Origin: Spirosoma oryzicola
Lineage (GTDB): Bacteria; Bacteroidota; Bacteroidia; Cytophagales; Spirosomataceae
Assembly (NCBI RefSeq): GCF_021233055.1
Contig: NZ_CP089540.1
Location: forward strand, 176,129-240,128
DNA: 64,000 bases
Reading direction: 5' to 3'
Positions 36,150 to 44,493 of the stretch are shown here, one piece after another. Both the position numbers and the translations under genes were made by a program. The notes beneath the pieces were generated by a model. The model made no database searches, was not told the origin of the DNA, and saw nothing but the letters and a program-made list of their open reading frames with translations. The first letter of the stretch is position 1, and each line of letters begins with the position of its first letter.

Positions 36150-38609
36150 ATGAAACTCTATTACATGAAGCACTTATTTACCTTATTTCTCATAATAACC
36201 CTAGGATGCGTTCAGGCACAGACCATCACGGGTAGTGTGACGGATGCCGTTACGGAGCAAGCTATCGTCGGTGCCACGGTCCGCTGGTTAAATTCGCAAA
36301 CCGGAACGGTTACTGACTCCGCCGGACGGTTTAGCCTGTCGGGGCAAGGTATGCTACAAGTGTCGTTTGTTGGCTACCAAACGCTCACTGTCAGAGCCCG
36401 AGAACGCTTTTTTACGGTAGCCTTGATTCCAGATACAAAAGAGCTGCAAACCGTTGAAGTGGTGGGTCGAGTAGCCAAAGACTACAATAGCGAATACTCA
36501 TTTTCGGCCACAAAAATTGCGGCACTCAATAAAGACATCCCACAGTCAATCAGTACGGTAACGAAAGAATTGATCGCCGACCGGCAGGCGTTTCAGCTGG
36601 CCGACGCCGTCAAACTGGTTAGTGGGGTCATTCCATCGAGTTACTACAATCAGTACGCAATCCGTGGCATTAGCCAAAACGAAGAAGGTCAGATTATCAA
36701 TGGCATGCGTACACGCCAGTACTATTTTCTTCAACCGCTAACGGCCAACATCGAACGGGTGGAGGTGCTGAAAGGACCCGCTTCAGCGTCGTTTTCGTCG
36801 GTCGATCCGGGAGGCAGTATCAACCTCGTCACGAAAAAACCCTTGGCCGTTCGTCGGAACGAAGTAAGTTTAAGCGTGGGCAGCTTTAGTACGCTACGGG
36901 GAGCACTTGATTTTACGGGTCCGCTCAACGACAAGAAAACGCTGTTGTATCGGGTAAACGGAGCGTATCAGCAAGCCCGCAGCTATCGCGATCTGGTCGG
37001 TAACCAATCCTTTTTGCTGTCGCCGTCTTTTTCCTACATCCCCAATACCAAAACCGCCCTCAATGCTGAACTCATTTACAGCGACATGAATGGGAACCTG
37101 GACCGGGGGCAACCTATTTTCGGAGCGGTAGCGGGAGTAACAGATTTAAATAGTACGCCAATCAGTCTGAATCTAGGCGCACCGAACGATTTCTTTCGCT
37201 CGAAAGAATTGATCATGATGGGAAATCTGGCGCATAAGTTCACCGACCGGATCAGTCTGAACATGGCTTATATGAAACAGACGTGGTCCGAAAATTTGCA
37301 GGAACATCGTACGACCAATGCATTTGGCGTTGATCTTACGGGGCAACCCGTTCAGTCGCTGGCGGCCATGCAGTTTGTGCAACGTCAGCAATATTGGAAC
37401 GTCGACAACCTGAGCAGTTATCTCAATTTTGATGGGAATACAGGTGCGATCCAACACAAGCTATTGATTGGCTATGATCTGAATCGCTGGCAAAAGCTAA
37501 AAGGAGGTGGACAGAACGCTGCGCGGGGTTATCTGCTGAAAGACGGGTCGGTAGCGGCTTCGTTCGTTGTAGCCAACGCAGCTAATTATCAGACCCAGAC
37601 CGTCGCGGGTGTCACCATACCGAAACCGAACGTCCCGCATTTTGATTTAGCCAATCCGACCTACACCATTCGGAACGTCGAGGATTATGTGCTCAACGTT
37701 CGGACGGCGTTGCAACCCGCCTTGACGACAACCAAAGCAATCTATATTCAGGATCAATTGACCTGGCATAACCTGATTCTTTTGCTGGGACTGCGCCAGG
37801 AATGGTATGAAGATATTACCAATTTTAACGCCCCGAATCCGATTACGGTCAACAAGTCTGCCTTGCTACCCCGGTTGGGCATCACCTACGCCCTGACACC
37901 CCAAGTAAACGTATATGGCACGTATTTACGAGGCTACCAACCCCAATCGAACACAGTAACGTTGTTACCCGTTGCCGCTCCGACTGGCAGCACGTTCGAT
38001 CCGCTGGAGAGTGATTTAAAAGAAGTGGGTCTTAAAGCCGATTTGTTTGGAAATCGGGTTCATATTACCTCGGCGATTTACGAGATCAACCAGCGGAACC
38101 TGTTGATGAATGCCAATGATCCAGCCAATCCAGACCTGTTGGTTACCAGGGGCGCTGAACGAAGCCGGGGCTTTGAACTCGATCTTGCCGGTTATCTGAC
38201 ACCCAACTGGCAAATCAATGCTTCGTACAGCTTTATTGATGCCATTATTGTCAACGATCGGGAAGCTTCACTGATTGGGGCTCGCAAGCAAAACACACCC
38301 CGACACAGTGGTAACCTCTGGACCCGCTATAACTTTTCGTCCAACTCCGCGCTGAGCGATCTGGGCGTTGGGCTTGGCGTTCAGTACAGCGACAGCAAGA
38401 TTCCCTGGTTTTCAAGGGCGTTCGAGGTTCCTGCTTACACGCTGCTCGATATGGCCGTTTATTACACACCCCAGCGAAGTAACGTACAGGTTGCGCTCAA
38501 CGTCAACAATTTGACCAACAGGACGTACTGGATCGGCGCTCAGAACTACCTGCGCCTGTTCCCAGGAGCTCCCCGTACGACAATGTTAACCCTGACTTAC
38601 CGCTTTTGA
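36150..38609 (+). CDS. TonB-dependent siderophore-type receptor
   Basis: An 819-residue outer-membrane protein. A signal peptide (MKHLFTLFLIITLGCVQAQ) is followed by a carboxypeptidase-regulatory-like domain (ITGSVTDA, then GRFSLSG, residues ~25-105). The plug domain has DIPQSISTVTKELIADRQ and IRGISQNEEGQI near 130-185 and the barrel ends in LTYRF. The plug pattern is that of FhuA/FpvA siderophore receptors. ATGs at 36150 and 36165 are both possible; the second gives the better signal peptide. Four bases separate it from an ABC permease gene, so receptor and transporter are probably made together. Confidence 0.92.
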   Translation: MKLYYMKHLFTLFLIITLGCVQAQTITGSVTDAVTEQAIVGATVRWLNSQTGTVTDSAGRFSLSGQGMLQVSFVGYQTLTVRARERFFTVALIPDTKELQTVEVVGRVAKDYNSEYSFSATKIAALNKDIPQSISTVTKELIADRQAFQLADAVKLVSGVIPSSYYNQYAIRGISQNEEGQIINGMRTRQYYFLQPLTANIERVEVLKGPASASFSSVDPGGSINLVTKKPLAVRRNEVSLSVGSFSTLRGALDFTGPLNDKKTLLYRVNGAYQQARSYRDLVGNQSFLLSPSFSYIPNTKTALNAELIYSDMNGNLDRGQPIFGAVAGVTDLNSTPISLNLGAPNDFFRSKELIMMGNLAHKFTDRISLNMAYMKQTWSENLQEHRTTNAFGVDLTGQPVQSLAAMQFVQRQQYWNVDNLSSYLNFDGNTGAIQHKLLIGYDLNRWQKLKGGGQNAARGYLLKDGSVAASFVVANAANYQTQTVAGVTIPKPNVPHFDLANPTYTIRNVEDYVLNVRTALQPALTTTKAIYIQDQLTWHNLILLLGLRQEWYEDITNFNAPNPITVNKSALLPRLGITYALTPQVNVYGTYLRGYQPQSNTVTLLPVAAPTGSTFDPLESDLKEVGLKADLFGNRVHITSAIYEINQRNLLMNANDPANPDLLVTRGAERSRGFELDLAGYLTPNWQINASYSFIDAIIVNDREASLIGARKQNTPRHSGNLWTRYNFSSNSALSDLGVGLGVQYSDSKIPWFSRAFEVPAYTLLDMAVYYTPQRSNVQVALNVNNLTNRTYWIGAQNYLRLFPGAPRTTMLTLTYRF

Positions 38610-38613
38610 TACG

Positions 38614-40062
38614 ATGCGTCTACGGAAAGAACGACTGATTGCCGGGCAAGTGTGGGATACCGTGTTCACAAACCGGATTGTCCCCTACCTGGGCTTGTTT
38701 GTAGGACTGCTGATTACGTACGCAGCTTATTCGGGGTGGGTCAGCTTCCGCCAGCAAAACCAACTGCGGGCCGCTTATCAACAGCAGGCCCGGCATGATT
38801 GGCTGAACAATCCCGATAAGCACCCCCACCGCATGGCGCACTACGGCCACTTTGTTTTTAGACCGAAAGCCCCATTGAGTATGTTCGATGGAGGTATGGA
38901 AAGCTTTCTGGGCAGCACCCTGTTTCTGGAAGCGCACAAGCAGAATTCGGTCAACTTCTCCGAAGCAGGTTTTTCAACTGGACTGCTGCGTTTTGGGGAG
39001 ATTAGTCTGGCCATGATTCTTCAATTGTTACTTCCCCTGCTCATTTTTTTTGTAGGCTTTAGCAGTGTCGCTTCAGAACGAGACAACGGTACGCTAAAGA
39101 TCGTTTTGAGTCAGGGGGTAAGCGGACAGGCACTCCATGTCGGCAAAAGCCTTGGTCTGATAGGCGTCATGTCAACTCTGTTTATTCCGGTCATGCTGAC
39201 AACGGTGGTGCTGTGGTTAATAGCGCAGAACGGCACAGTAACGTTGGATGAAGCCATCCGGCTCGGGTTACTCGTCGTTGCCTACTTCGTATACCTGACA
39301 TTTTTCTGCCTAATAGCGGTTCTCGTTTCGGCGCGTAGTCGATCAGCAAAAGCCGCTTTAGTCACGCTGATTGGTCTATGGCTGATGTTGACACTGGTGT
39401 TGCCCCGAGCCTCACAAGCGTTGGGAGCTACCTTGTTTGCCGCCCCTTCAAAGGTGGCTTTCTTCGACAAAGTTGGCGAGGATGTGCACAAAGAAGGGGA
39501 TAGTCATAACCCCAACGATCCGCACTATAAAGCCCTTAAAGATTCGCTGCTGGCTGCGTATCGAGTTGACTCCGTTCAGCAGCTACCATTTAATTACAGT
39601 GGCTTTGTGATGGCCGAGGGTGAAAAAATCAGTGCTACTATTTACAACCAGCACTTCGACGAACTATTGACTATCTACGACCGACAGAACGAATTTTCGC
39701 GGGCTGTAGCCTTTCTGGACCCCTTCATGGCAATCAGAAACCTGTCGATGGCACTGTCGGGTACCGACTACGCCAACTATCTTGACTTTGGACAGCAGGC
39801 CGAGCAATACCGGTACGATATGGCTCAGAAACTCAATGTCTTGCAAATGAAATACGTCAGTAATTACAAACCCGGCCCTGGCGATCCACCGATTACCATC
39901 GACAACAAGCATTGGGAAGAAATTCCTGAATTTCACTACACTAAAATGAGTGTTCGCTCGGTGCTGGCCAATGAACCGATTTCTCTCTTTGCGCTAGCTT
40001 TCTGGGCGTTTGTCCTGCTTTATCTCGTGCATCCCCAGTCAAAAAATCTACGCGTCGTTTAA
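38614..40062 (+). CDS. ABC-2-type permease, DUF3526 family
   Basis: A 482-residue membrane protein. One helix lies near residues 20-40, then a large extracytoplasmic loop (~40-125), then five or so helices from 130 to 260, a second large loop (~275-440) and a last helix near 450-470. LIFFVGFSSVASERDNGTLKIVLSQG is the conserved ABC-2 segment in which ERDNGTLK precedes the next helix. The large loops and paired arrangement fit DUF3526 permeases. The next gene begins one base after its stop and encodes a second permease of the same kind, so the two likely form a heterodimer. Confidence 0.86.
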   Translation: MRLRKERLIAGQVWDTVFTNRIVPYLGLFVGLLITYAAYSGWVSFRQQNQLRAAYQQQARHDWLNNPDKHPHRMAHYGHFVFRPKAPLSMFDGGMESFLGSTLFLEAHKQNSVNFSEAGFSTGLLRFGEISLAMILQLLLPLLIFFVGFSSVASERDNGTLKIVLSQGVSGQALHVGKSLGLIGVMSTLFIPVMLTTVVLWLIAQNGTVTLDEAIRLGLLVVAYFVYLTFFCLIAVLVSARSRSAKAALVTLIGLWLMLTLVLPRASQALGATLFAAPSKVAFFDKVGEDVHKEGDSHNPNDPHYKALKDSLLAAYRVDSVQQLPFNYSGFVMAEGEKISATIYNQHFDELLTIYDRQNEFSRAVAFLDPFMAIRNLSMALSGTDYANYLDFGQQAEQYRYDMAQKLNVLQMKYVSNYKPGPGDPPITIDNKHWEEIPEFHYTKMSVRSVLANEPISLFALAFWAFVLLYLVHPQSKNLRVV

Positions 40063-40063
40063 G

Positions 40064-41416
40064 ATGATCTCACTAGCGTTTAAGCAGTTTATTCGAACAG
40101 GAGGAGTTCGGATCGGCCTGTCCTTTCTGCTCATCGCGGGCATAGCCAGTTTGCTGGTCGGTCGGCAATTTGTGCTTCGGCAAAATCAGGCTATCGCCGA
40201 TGTGCAGGCTTTTCAACAGAAAGACTTTGTGCAAAAGGCGGCACTGCACCACGATGATTTGGGGTTGTTGCTGTATTATCTGAAATTTTCCCTGATCAAC
40301 GAAACATCGCCACTGGCAGGACTGTCCATTGGTCAACGCGACGTAAACGCGTCGGTGCAGAGTGTGACGATTCGGGCGCTGGAAGGCCAGAAATACGACG
40401 CCGACCTGAACAACCCTCTGAATCTGCTGCTGGGTAACCTCGATTTTAGTTTTGTGCTAATCTATCTGTTTCCCCTGTTGATCATTGCCTTTACGTATAA
40501 CCTCATCTCAGAGGAGCGGGAAAGTGGTACCTGGAAGTTGGTAGCGGTCCAGAGCCAAAAACTGTTTACCGTTGTTTTACAGCTTTTTGCCATCCGAGCG
40601 TTGCCCCTGCTTAGCGTATTGCTTGTCATCCTGCTGCTGGCCATTCCGATATTGGGTATCTTTTTCGATACTGCTTTTGTGGTCTTGGTAGCTACCTCAG
40701 TGCTGTATGGGCTATTCTGGTTTAGCGTTAGTTTTTGGGTCGCTTCGCTGAAACAGACCTCCGCCGTCAATGCCATGCTGCTGCTTGGTATCTGGCTGAG
40801 TCTCGTCATTTTACTACCAGCGTTGATCAACACTTACTTGGAGAATCGCTATCCGGTTCCTGAAGCCTTGGCAACTACGCTGAAACAGCGAAAGGGATAC
40901 CACGAAAAATGGGACATGGACAAAAAAACGACGCTGGAAGCCTTCTATACGCATTACCCACAATTCAGAAAACTTCCCGCTGCGATCATGGAAACGGATT
41001 GGCGTTGGTATTATGCGATGCAGCAACTCGGTGATGACGAGTCGGCACCGGAGTCGGGCGAATTACGGGCGAAACTACAACAGCGGGACAACGCCAGCCG
41101 AGTTATTGCTCAGTTTGTTCCTACGCTTCACACGCAGCTTCAATTCAACGAGCTAGCCCGTACAGGATTAGGTAACCAGCTACGGTTTCTGGATCACACC
41201 ACCCGCTTCCACGAAAAGCTACGGCTTTATTTTTACCCCAAAATATTCACCAATGCTCCGGTTAAAGCCGAACGATGGACGGACTTTCCGGAGGAAACCT
41301 TTTCTGATTCTGAGCCAATCCGGCCCGCAATCATTCTCGGGCCCTTGCTATTATTTACTACCCTGCTGGCCACTTTAGGCTGGCGGAATTACAGAAAAAC
41401 CTTGTACAGCCTTTAA
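40064..41416 (+). CDS. ABC-2-type permease, DUF3526 family, second copy
   Basis: A 450-residue paralogue of the preceding permease. The first helix lies near 12-30, the conserved LISEERESGTWKLVAVQSQ near residue 145, four or five helices follow to about 260, then a loop with an acidic region, and a final helix near 425-445. The frame can be extended into the upstream gene, but the ATG at 40064 starts directly after the upstream stop. The two permeases share the ER-[DE]-[NS]-G-T motif, but their loops differ, suggesting asymmetric partners. Confidence 0.86.
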   Translation: MISLAFKQFIRTGGVRIGLSFLLIAGIASLLVGRQFVLRQNQAIADVQAFQQKDFVQKAALHHDDLGLLLYYLKFSLINETSPLAGLSIGQRDVNASVQSVTIRALEGQKYDADLNNPLNLLLGNLDFSFVLIYLFPLLIIAFTYNLISEERESGTWKLVAVQSQKLFTVVLQLFAIRALPLLSVLLVILLLAIPILGIFFDTAFVVLVATSVLYGLFWFSVSFWVASLKQTSAVNAMLLLGIWLSLVILLPALINTYLENRYPVPEALATTLKQRKGYHEKWDMDKKTTLEAFYTHYPQFRKLPAAIMETDWRWYYAMQQLGDDESAPESGELRAKLQQRDNASRVIAQFVPTLHTQLQFNELARTGLGNQLRFLDHTTRFHEKLRLYFYPKIFTNAPVKAERWTDFPEETFSDSEPIRPAIILGPLLLFTTLLATLGWRNYRKTLYSL

Positions 41417-41436
41417 TCTTCTAATACGTTACTGCC

Positions 41437-42138
41437 ATGCTGCAAGCCATTGATCTTACCAAACGCTACGCCCCCGAAGCTCCCCCCTCCCTGAATGCAT
41501 TGAACTTAACGGTCAACGCGGGCGAAATTTTTTGTCTGCTGGGTCAGAACGGAGCCGGTAAAACCACCACCATCAATCTGTTTTTGGGCTTTATTCAACC
41601 CACATCAGGGAAAGCTACGATCAACGGGCTAACCGTGGCCGAGCATCCGCAGGAAACCAAAAAATTTCTAGCTTACCTACCCGAAACGGTCATGCTGTAC
41701 CCGAACCTGACGGGCTTGGAAAATCTACAATTCTTCTCCAAACTGGCGGGCTTTTCCTACAAGACTGATGAGTTGACCTTGTTTTTAGCAGAGGCTGGAC
41801 TGCAAACCGAAGCCCACGCTAAACGGGTTGGCTCCTATTCAAAAGGTATGCGCCAGAAAGTAGGCATTGCCATTGCCCTGGCTAAACAAGCAAAGGTCTT
41901 GTTGCTTGACGAGCCGACAAGCGGCCTTGATCCGAAAGCTTCGAACGAATTTTCGGATTTACTATTGAAACTAAGTGACAAAGGAACGGCCATTTTGATG
42001 GCTACCCACGATATTTTTCGTTCTAAAGAAGTTGGTACGCGCATTGGTATCATGCGAGCGGGGCACCTGGTCGAAACGTTACCAGCCGCCGACCTGACGG
42101 CGAATGAACTTGAAGCAATTTATCTACAGACCGTATAA
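41437..42138 (+). CDS. ABC transporter ATPase
   Basis: A 233-residue ATPase with Walker A GQNGAGKTT at about 36-44, the signature SYSKGMRQKVG near 135, Walker B VLLLDEPTSGLD near 153 and the switch His in MATHDIF. It has no C-terminal extension. It ends the four-gene unit (receptor, two permeases, ATPase). Short ATPases of this type are usually paired with ABC-2 permeases in export or in extraction of lipids or lipoproteins, which makes its link to an import receptor unusual. Confidence 0.93.
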   Translation: MLQAIDLTKRYAPEAPPSLNALNLTVNAGEIFCLLGQNGAGKTTTINLFLGFIQPTSGKATINGLTVAEHPQETKKFLAYLPETVMLYPNLTGLENLQFFSKLAGFSYKTDELTLFLAEAGLQTEAHAKRVGSYSKGMRQKVGIAIALAKQAKVLLLDEPTSGLDPKASNEFSDLLLKLSDKGTAILMATHDIFRSKEVGTRIGIMRAGHLVETLPAADLTANELEAIYLQTV

Positions 42139-42229
42139 CGACACCTAACCGGACGTATCATTACAGGTTTACGCTACGAACAGATCGCTATGCCATTTTC
42201 TAAGCCTGTTTAGGCTAACATATGGAAAA

Positions 42230-42256
42230 GCTTAATCAGGCGGTGCCTAATTAAGC
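42230..42256. terminator. imperfect hairpin at the end of convergent genes
   Basis: GCTTAATCAGGC pairs with GCCTAATTAAGC around the loop GGT, with one mismatch. It covers the stop codon of the hybrid kinase gene (42251-42253) and lies about 90 bases after the ATPase stop. Only a short CTTTT follows on the minus-strand side, so this is a modest terminator candidate. Confidence 0.45.
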
Positions 42257-43873
42257 CAATTCGGTCAGCGTGTGCATCAGTTCGTGGGGTAAAAAGGGTT
42301 TTCGCAAAAACGAATGAAACCCGGACGCTTTTACCCGTTCCATTGTTTCAACACTATCATCAGCGGACAAAGCGATAATGGGGATTCCGGGCTGCACGGT
42401 CTGTAAGCGCTGGGCTAGCTCATAACCGTCCAGTTCGGGCATGTACAAGTCTAGCAGCATGGCCCGGTACGAAGTCGTTTTAGCCGCTTCCAGCGCATCG
42501 AGCGGTGAGTTAAACGTATCTACCCGACCACCATTTTTGCCGATAAAGTGTGATAGCACCTTTGTATTCAATGGATTGTCGTCGACCGCTAGAAATAAAT
42601 CTTCTGCGCTGAGCAGTGCGCCATTCGGTTTAATTGCTACAGCTTCGGCAATCGGTAATACCAGCGAAAACCCAAACGTTGACCCTTTTCCTTCCTGGCT
42701 GCGTACTTCCAGCTTACTGCCCATCATTTCCAACAACTGGCGTGTTATCGCTAAACCAAGCCCCGTGCCACCGTAAAGCCGAGTAGTTTCGGCGGAAACC
42801 TGCGTGTACTCGTTGAACAACATAGACAATGATGCCTCCGGTATACCAATCCCGGTATCGGTGACTTCTAGTCTTAGGCTTACTTCCGAAGAGCTGATCG
42901 ATTCGACCTGCACCGCTATGCGTACCTCACCCACTTTTGTAAACTTGAGGGCGTTGTTTACTAGATTCAACAAAACCTGCAACAAACGAGTCGCGTCGCC
43001 TTCCAGCCGGTTTGGTAATTTGGGATCGATCTGGGTAACCAACTGAAGATTTTTCTGCTGTGCCTGCCAGGACTGCATCTCGACTGCCTGCTGAATCAGC
43101 TCTTGCAGCGAAAATGGCATCTTCTCCAAAGCAAGTTTGCCTGCCTGTAATTTACTGTAATCCAGAATGTTGTTGACGAGCCGAACGAGTGTGCGCCCGG
43201 TCATCTGTAGACGCTGAAGTCCCCCTTGCTGATCTGTCCGGGGTTGCTGATCCAGCAGAATTTGCGTATGCCCTTCTAACGCATGCAGGGGAGTCCGGAT
43301 TTCATGACTCAATGTTGCTAGCAAATGCGCCTTTTGACGAGCCAATTCCTCCGCTTCTGCACGCGCCCGACTAAGTTGATTATTTGTCCGGCGTAACTCC
43401 ATCAGCAACATGACCTGATCGGCTAAGGCCAGCATCGCCATTTGTTGGGATGGACTCAGCTTGCGGGGTTGGTGATCGATGACGCAAATAGACCCAATAG
43501 CCATCCCCTCGGCTGAGAGTAGCGGAATACCCACATAGAAAATAATGTTCGGCTGACCAATAACGGCTGGATTATCGAAAAAACGGTTGTCTTTCGTTGT
43601 GTCTTCCACTACCAATGGATGCACGTTTGTAATGGTATGCGCGCAAAGTGAAATTTCCCGTGGAATATTTTCAACCCCCAGCCCGTGAAACGATTTGACC
43701 CACTGCCGCTCCCGGTCAATAAAGCTAACCATAGCAATGGGCGTTTGACAGAGTTGAGAGGCAATATGAGAAACGCGGTCGTATTCGATTTCTGGGGCAG
43801 TATCCAGTAAATTATATTGGTATAACGACTCTAACCGTTTGGTTTCATTGACAGGAATAGGCGCAACTAACAT
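42251..43873 (-). CDS. soluble hybrid histidine kinase (GAF-HisKA-HATPase-REC)
   Basis: A 540-residue protein without membrane segments. A GAF domain covers about 10-160 (ESLYQYNLLDTAPEIEYDRV, then HPLVVEDTTKDNRFF), followed by a short coiled coil. HisKA has SHEIRTPL with the phospho-accepting His190, and the HATPase domain shows NLVNNALKFT, DTGIGIPEA and GGTGLGLAI. The C-terminal receiver has AVDDNPLN, MLLDLYMPELDG with the phosphorylated Asp475, and the conserved Lys near 525. A phosphorelay partner must act elsewhere, since no separate response regulator is next to it. Confidence 0.92.
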   Translation of the reverse strand: MLVAPIPVNETKRLESLYQYNLLDTAPEIEYDRVSHIASQLCQTPIAMVSFIDRERQWVKSFHGLGVENIPREISLCAHTITNVHPLVVEDTTKDNRFFDNPAVIGQPNIIFYVGIPLLSAEGMAIGSICVIDHQPRKLSPSQQMAMLALADQVMLLMELRRTNNQLSRARAEAEELARQKAHLLATLSHEIRTPLHALEGHTQILLDQQPRTDQQGGLQRLQMTGRTLVRLVNNILDYSKLQAGKLALEKMPFSLQELIQQAVEMQSWQAQQKNLQLVTQIDPKLPNRLEGDATRLLQVLLNLVNNALKFTKVGEVRIAVQVESISSSEVSLRLEVTDTGIGIPEASLSMLFNEYTQVSAETTRLYGGTGLGLAITRQLLEMMGSKLEVRSQEGKGSTFGFSLVLPIAEAVAIKPNGALLSAEDLFLAVDDNPLNTKVLSHFIGKNGGRVDTFNSPLDALEAAKTTSYRAMLLDLYMPELDGYELAQRLQTVQPGIPIIALSADDSVETMERVKASGFHSFLRKPFLPHELMHTLTELA

Positions 43874-43910
43874 ACGAAGTAGATTATTAAGTACAATTAC
43901 ACATGAAAGG

Positions 43911-43927
43911 TAAGCAATATTTGCTTA
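43911..43927. promoter_or_regulatory. 17-base palindrome upstream of the hybrid kinase gene
   Basis: TAAGCAA and TTGCTTA flank a central TAT with perfect symmetry, 38 bases upstream of the kinase start codon. Position and symmetry fit a dimeric regulator site, but no regulator is known for it. Confidence 0.25.
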
Positions 43928-44430
43928 TCTACTTCCTGCTGCATTGGTTAATATTTAGTATACCATCGCTACAATATTTTCAACAAAGGTGCTTGCGTTG
44001 TAACGTATGTATAGTTAATTACTCAAATATCAATAATAAAGTTATTAGTAGGCAAAGAACGATAAAAATTAATACATCTAGCAACCTGTGAGCCGCTTAA
44101 TGTAAGGTGCACATTTACAATATCTTATAGTACCACAACTAAATTTATAGGGTGATTTATATACTAGGTAAACTTAGCTTATTTTAAAGCGCTATCCTCC
44201 TTTTGCGCCCTAACGTTTTCAGAGCAAAACAATAGTTTAACGCCTGATAGATCAAGCCTCATTTTTACTATTCATATACCTGATTACTGAGTAAAATTAC
44301 CCAATGGTCCGCTACTAAGCTACGCTGGATGATGATACAACTCCGTTCTCACTTACCTGTTTATCAGGCACTAACGGCAAAGACCAGCCGGTTTTAGGAA
44401 TGCCTTCAGCAAAAACTTCAAAAACAGAAA

Positions 44431-44472
44431 TACCATCCTTCTTGCCGTATACACAAGCGAAAAAGGATGGTA
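44431..44472 (-). terminator. terminator hairpin after the YgiQ gene
   Basis: TACCATCCTT and AAGGATGGTA form a perfect 10-base stem with a 22-base loop. On the minus strand it lies 22 bases after the YgiQ stop and is followed by a T-rich stretch (TTTCTGTTTTTG). Confidence 0.55.
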
Positions 44473-44493
44473 CTCAAGACTGCAAACGCGCTT

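Larger units (their letters stand above)
43874..44493. other. intergenic region, AT-rich, no gene recognised
   Basis: About 620 bases separate the kinase start from the end of the YgiQ gene. Apart from the palindrome near the kinase gene and the hairpin at 44431-44472, I see nothing. Small frames on both strands have no protein-like composition. Confidence 0.6.

Noticed and set aside
36150..38609. Assignment of the TonB receptor to SusC type
   Set aside because: The length of about 820 residues, the plug sequence (DIPQSISTVTKEL) and the lack of a SusD neighbour place it with siderophore receptors instead.
42203..42216. Small hairpin AGCCT-GTTT-AGGCT after the ABC ATPase gene
   Set aside because: A five-base stem without a T-run is too weak to call a terminator; the nearby hairpin at 42230 is better.
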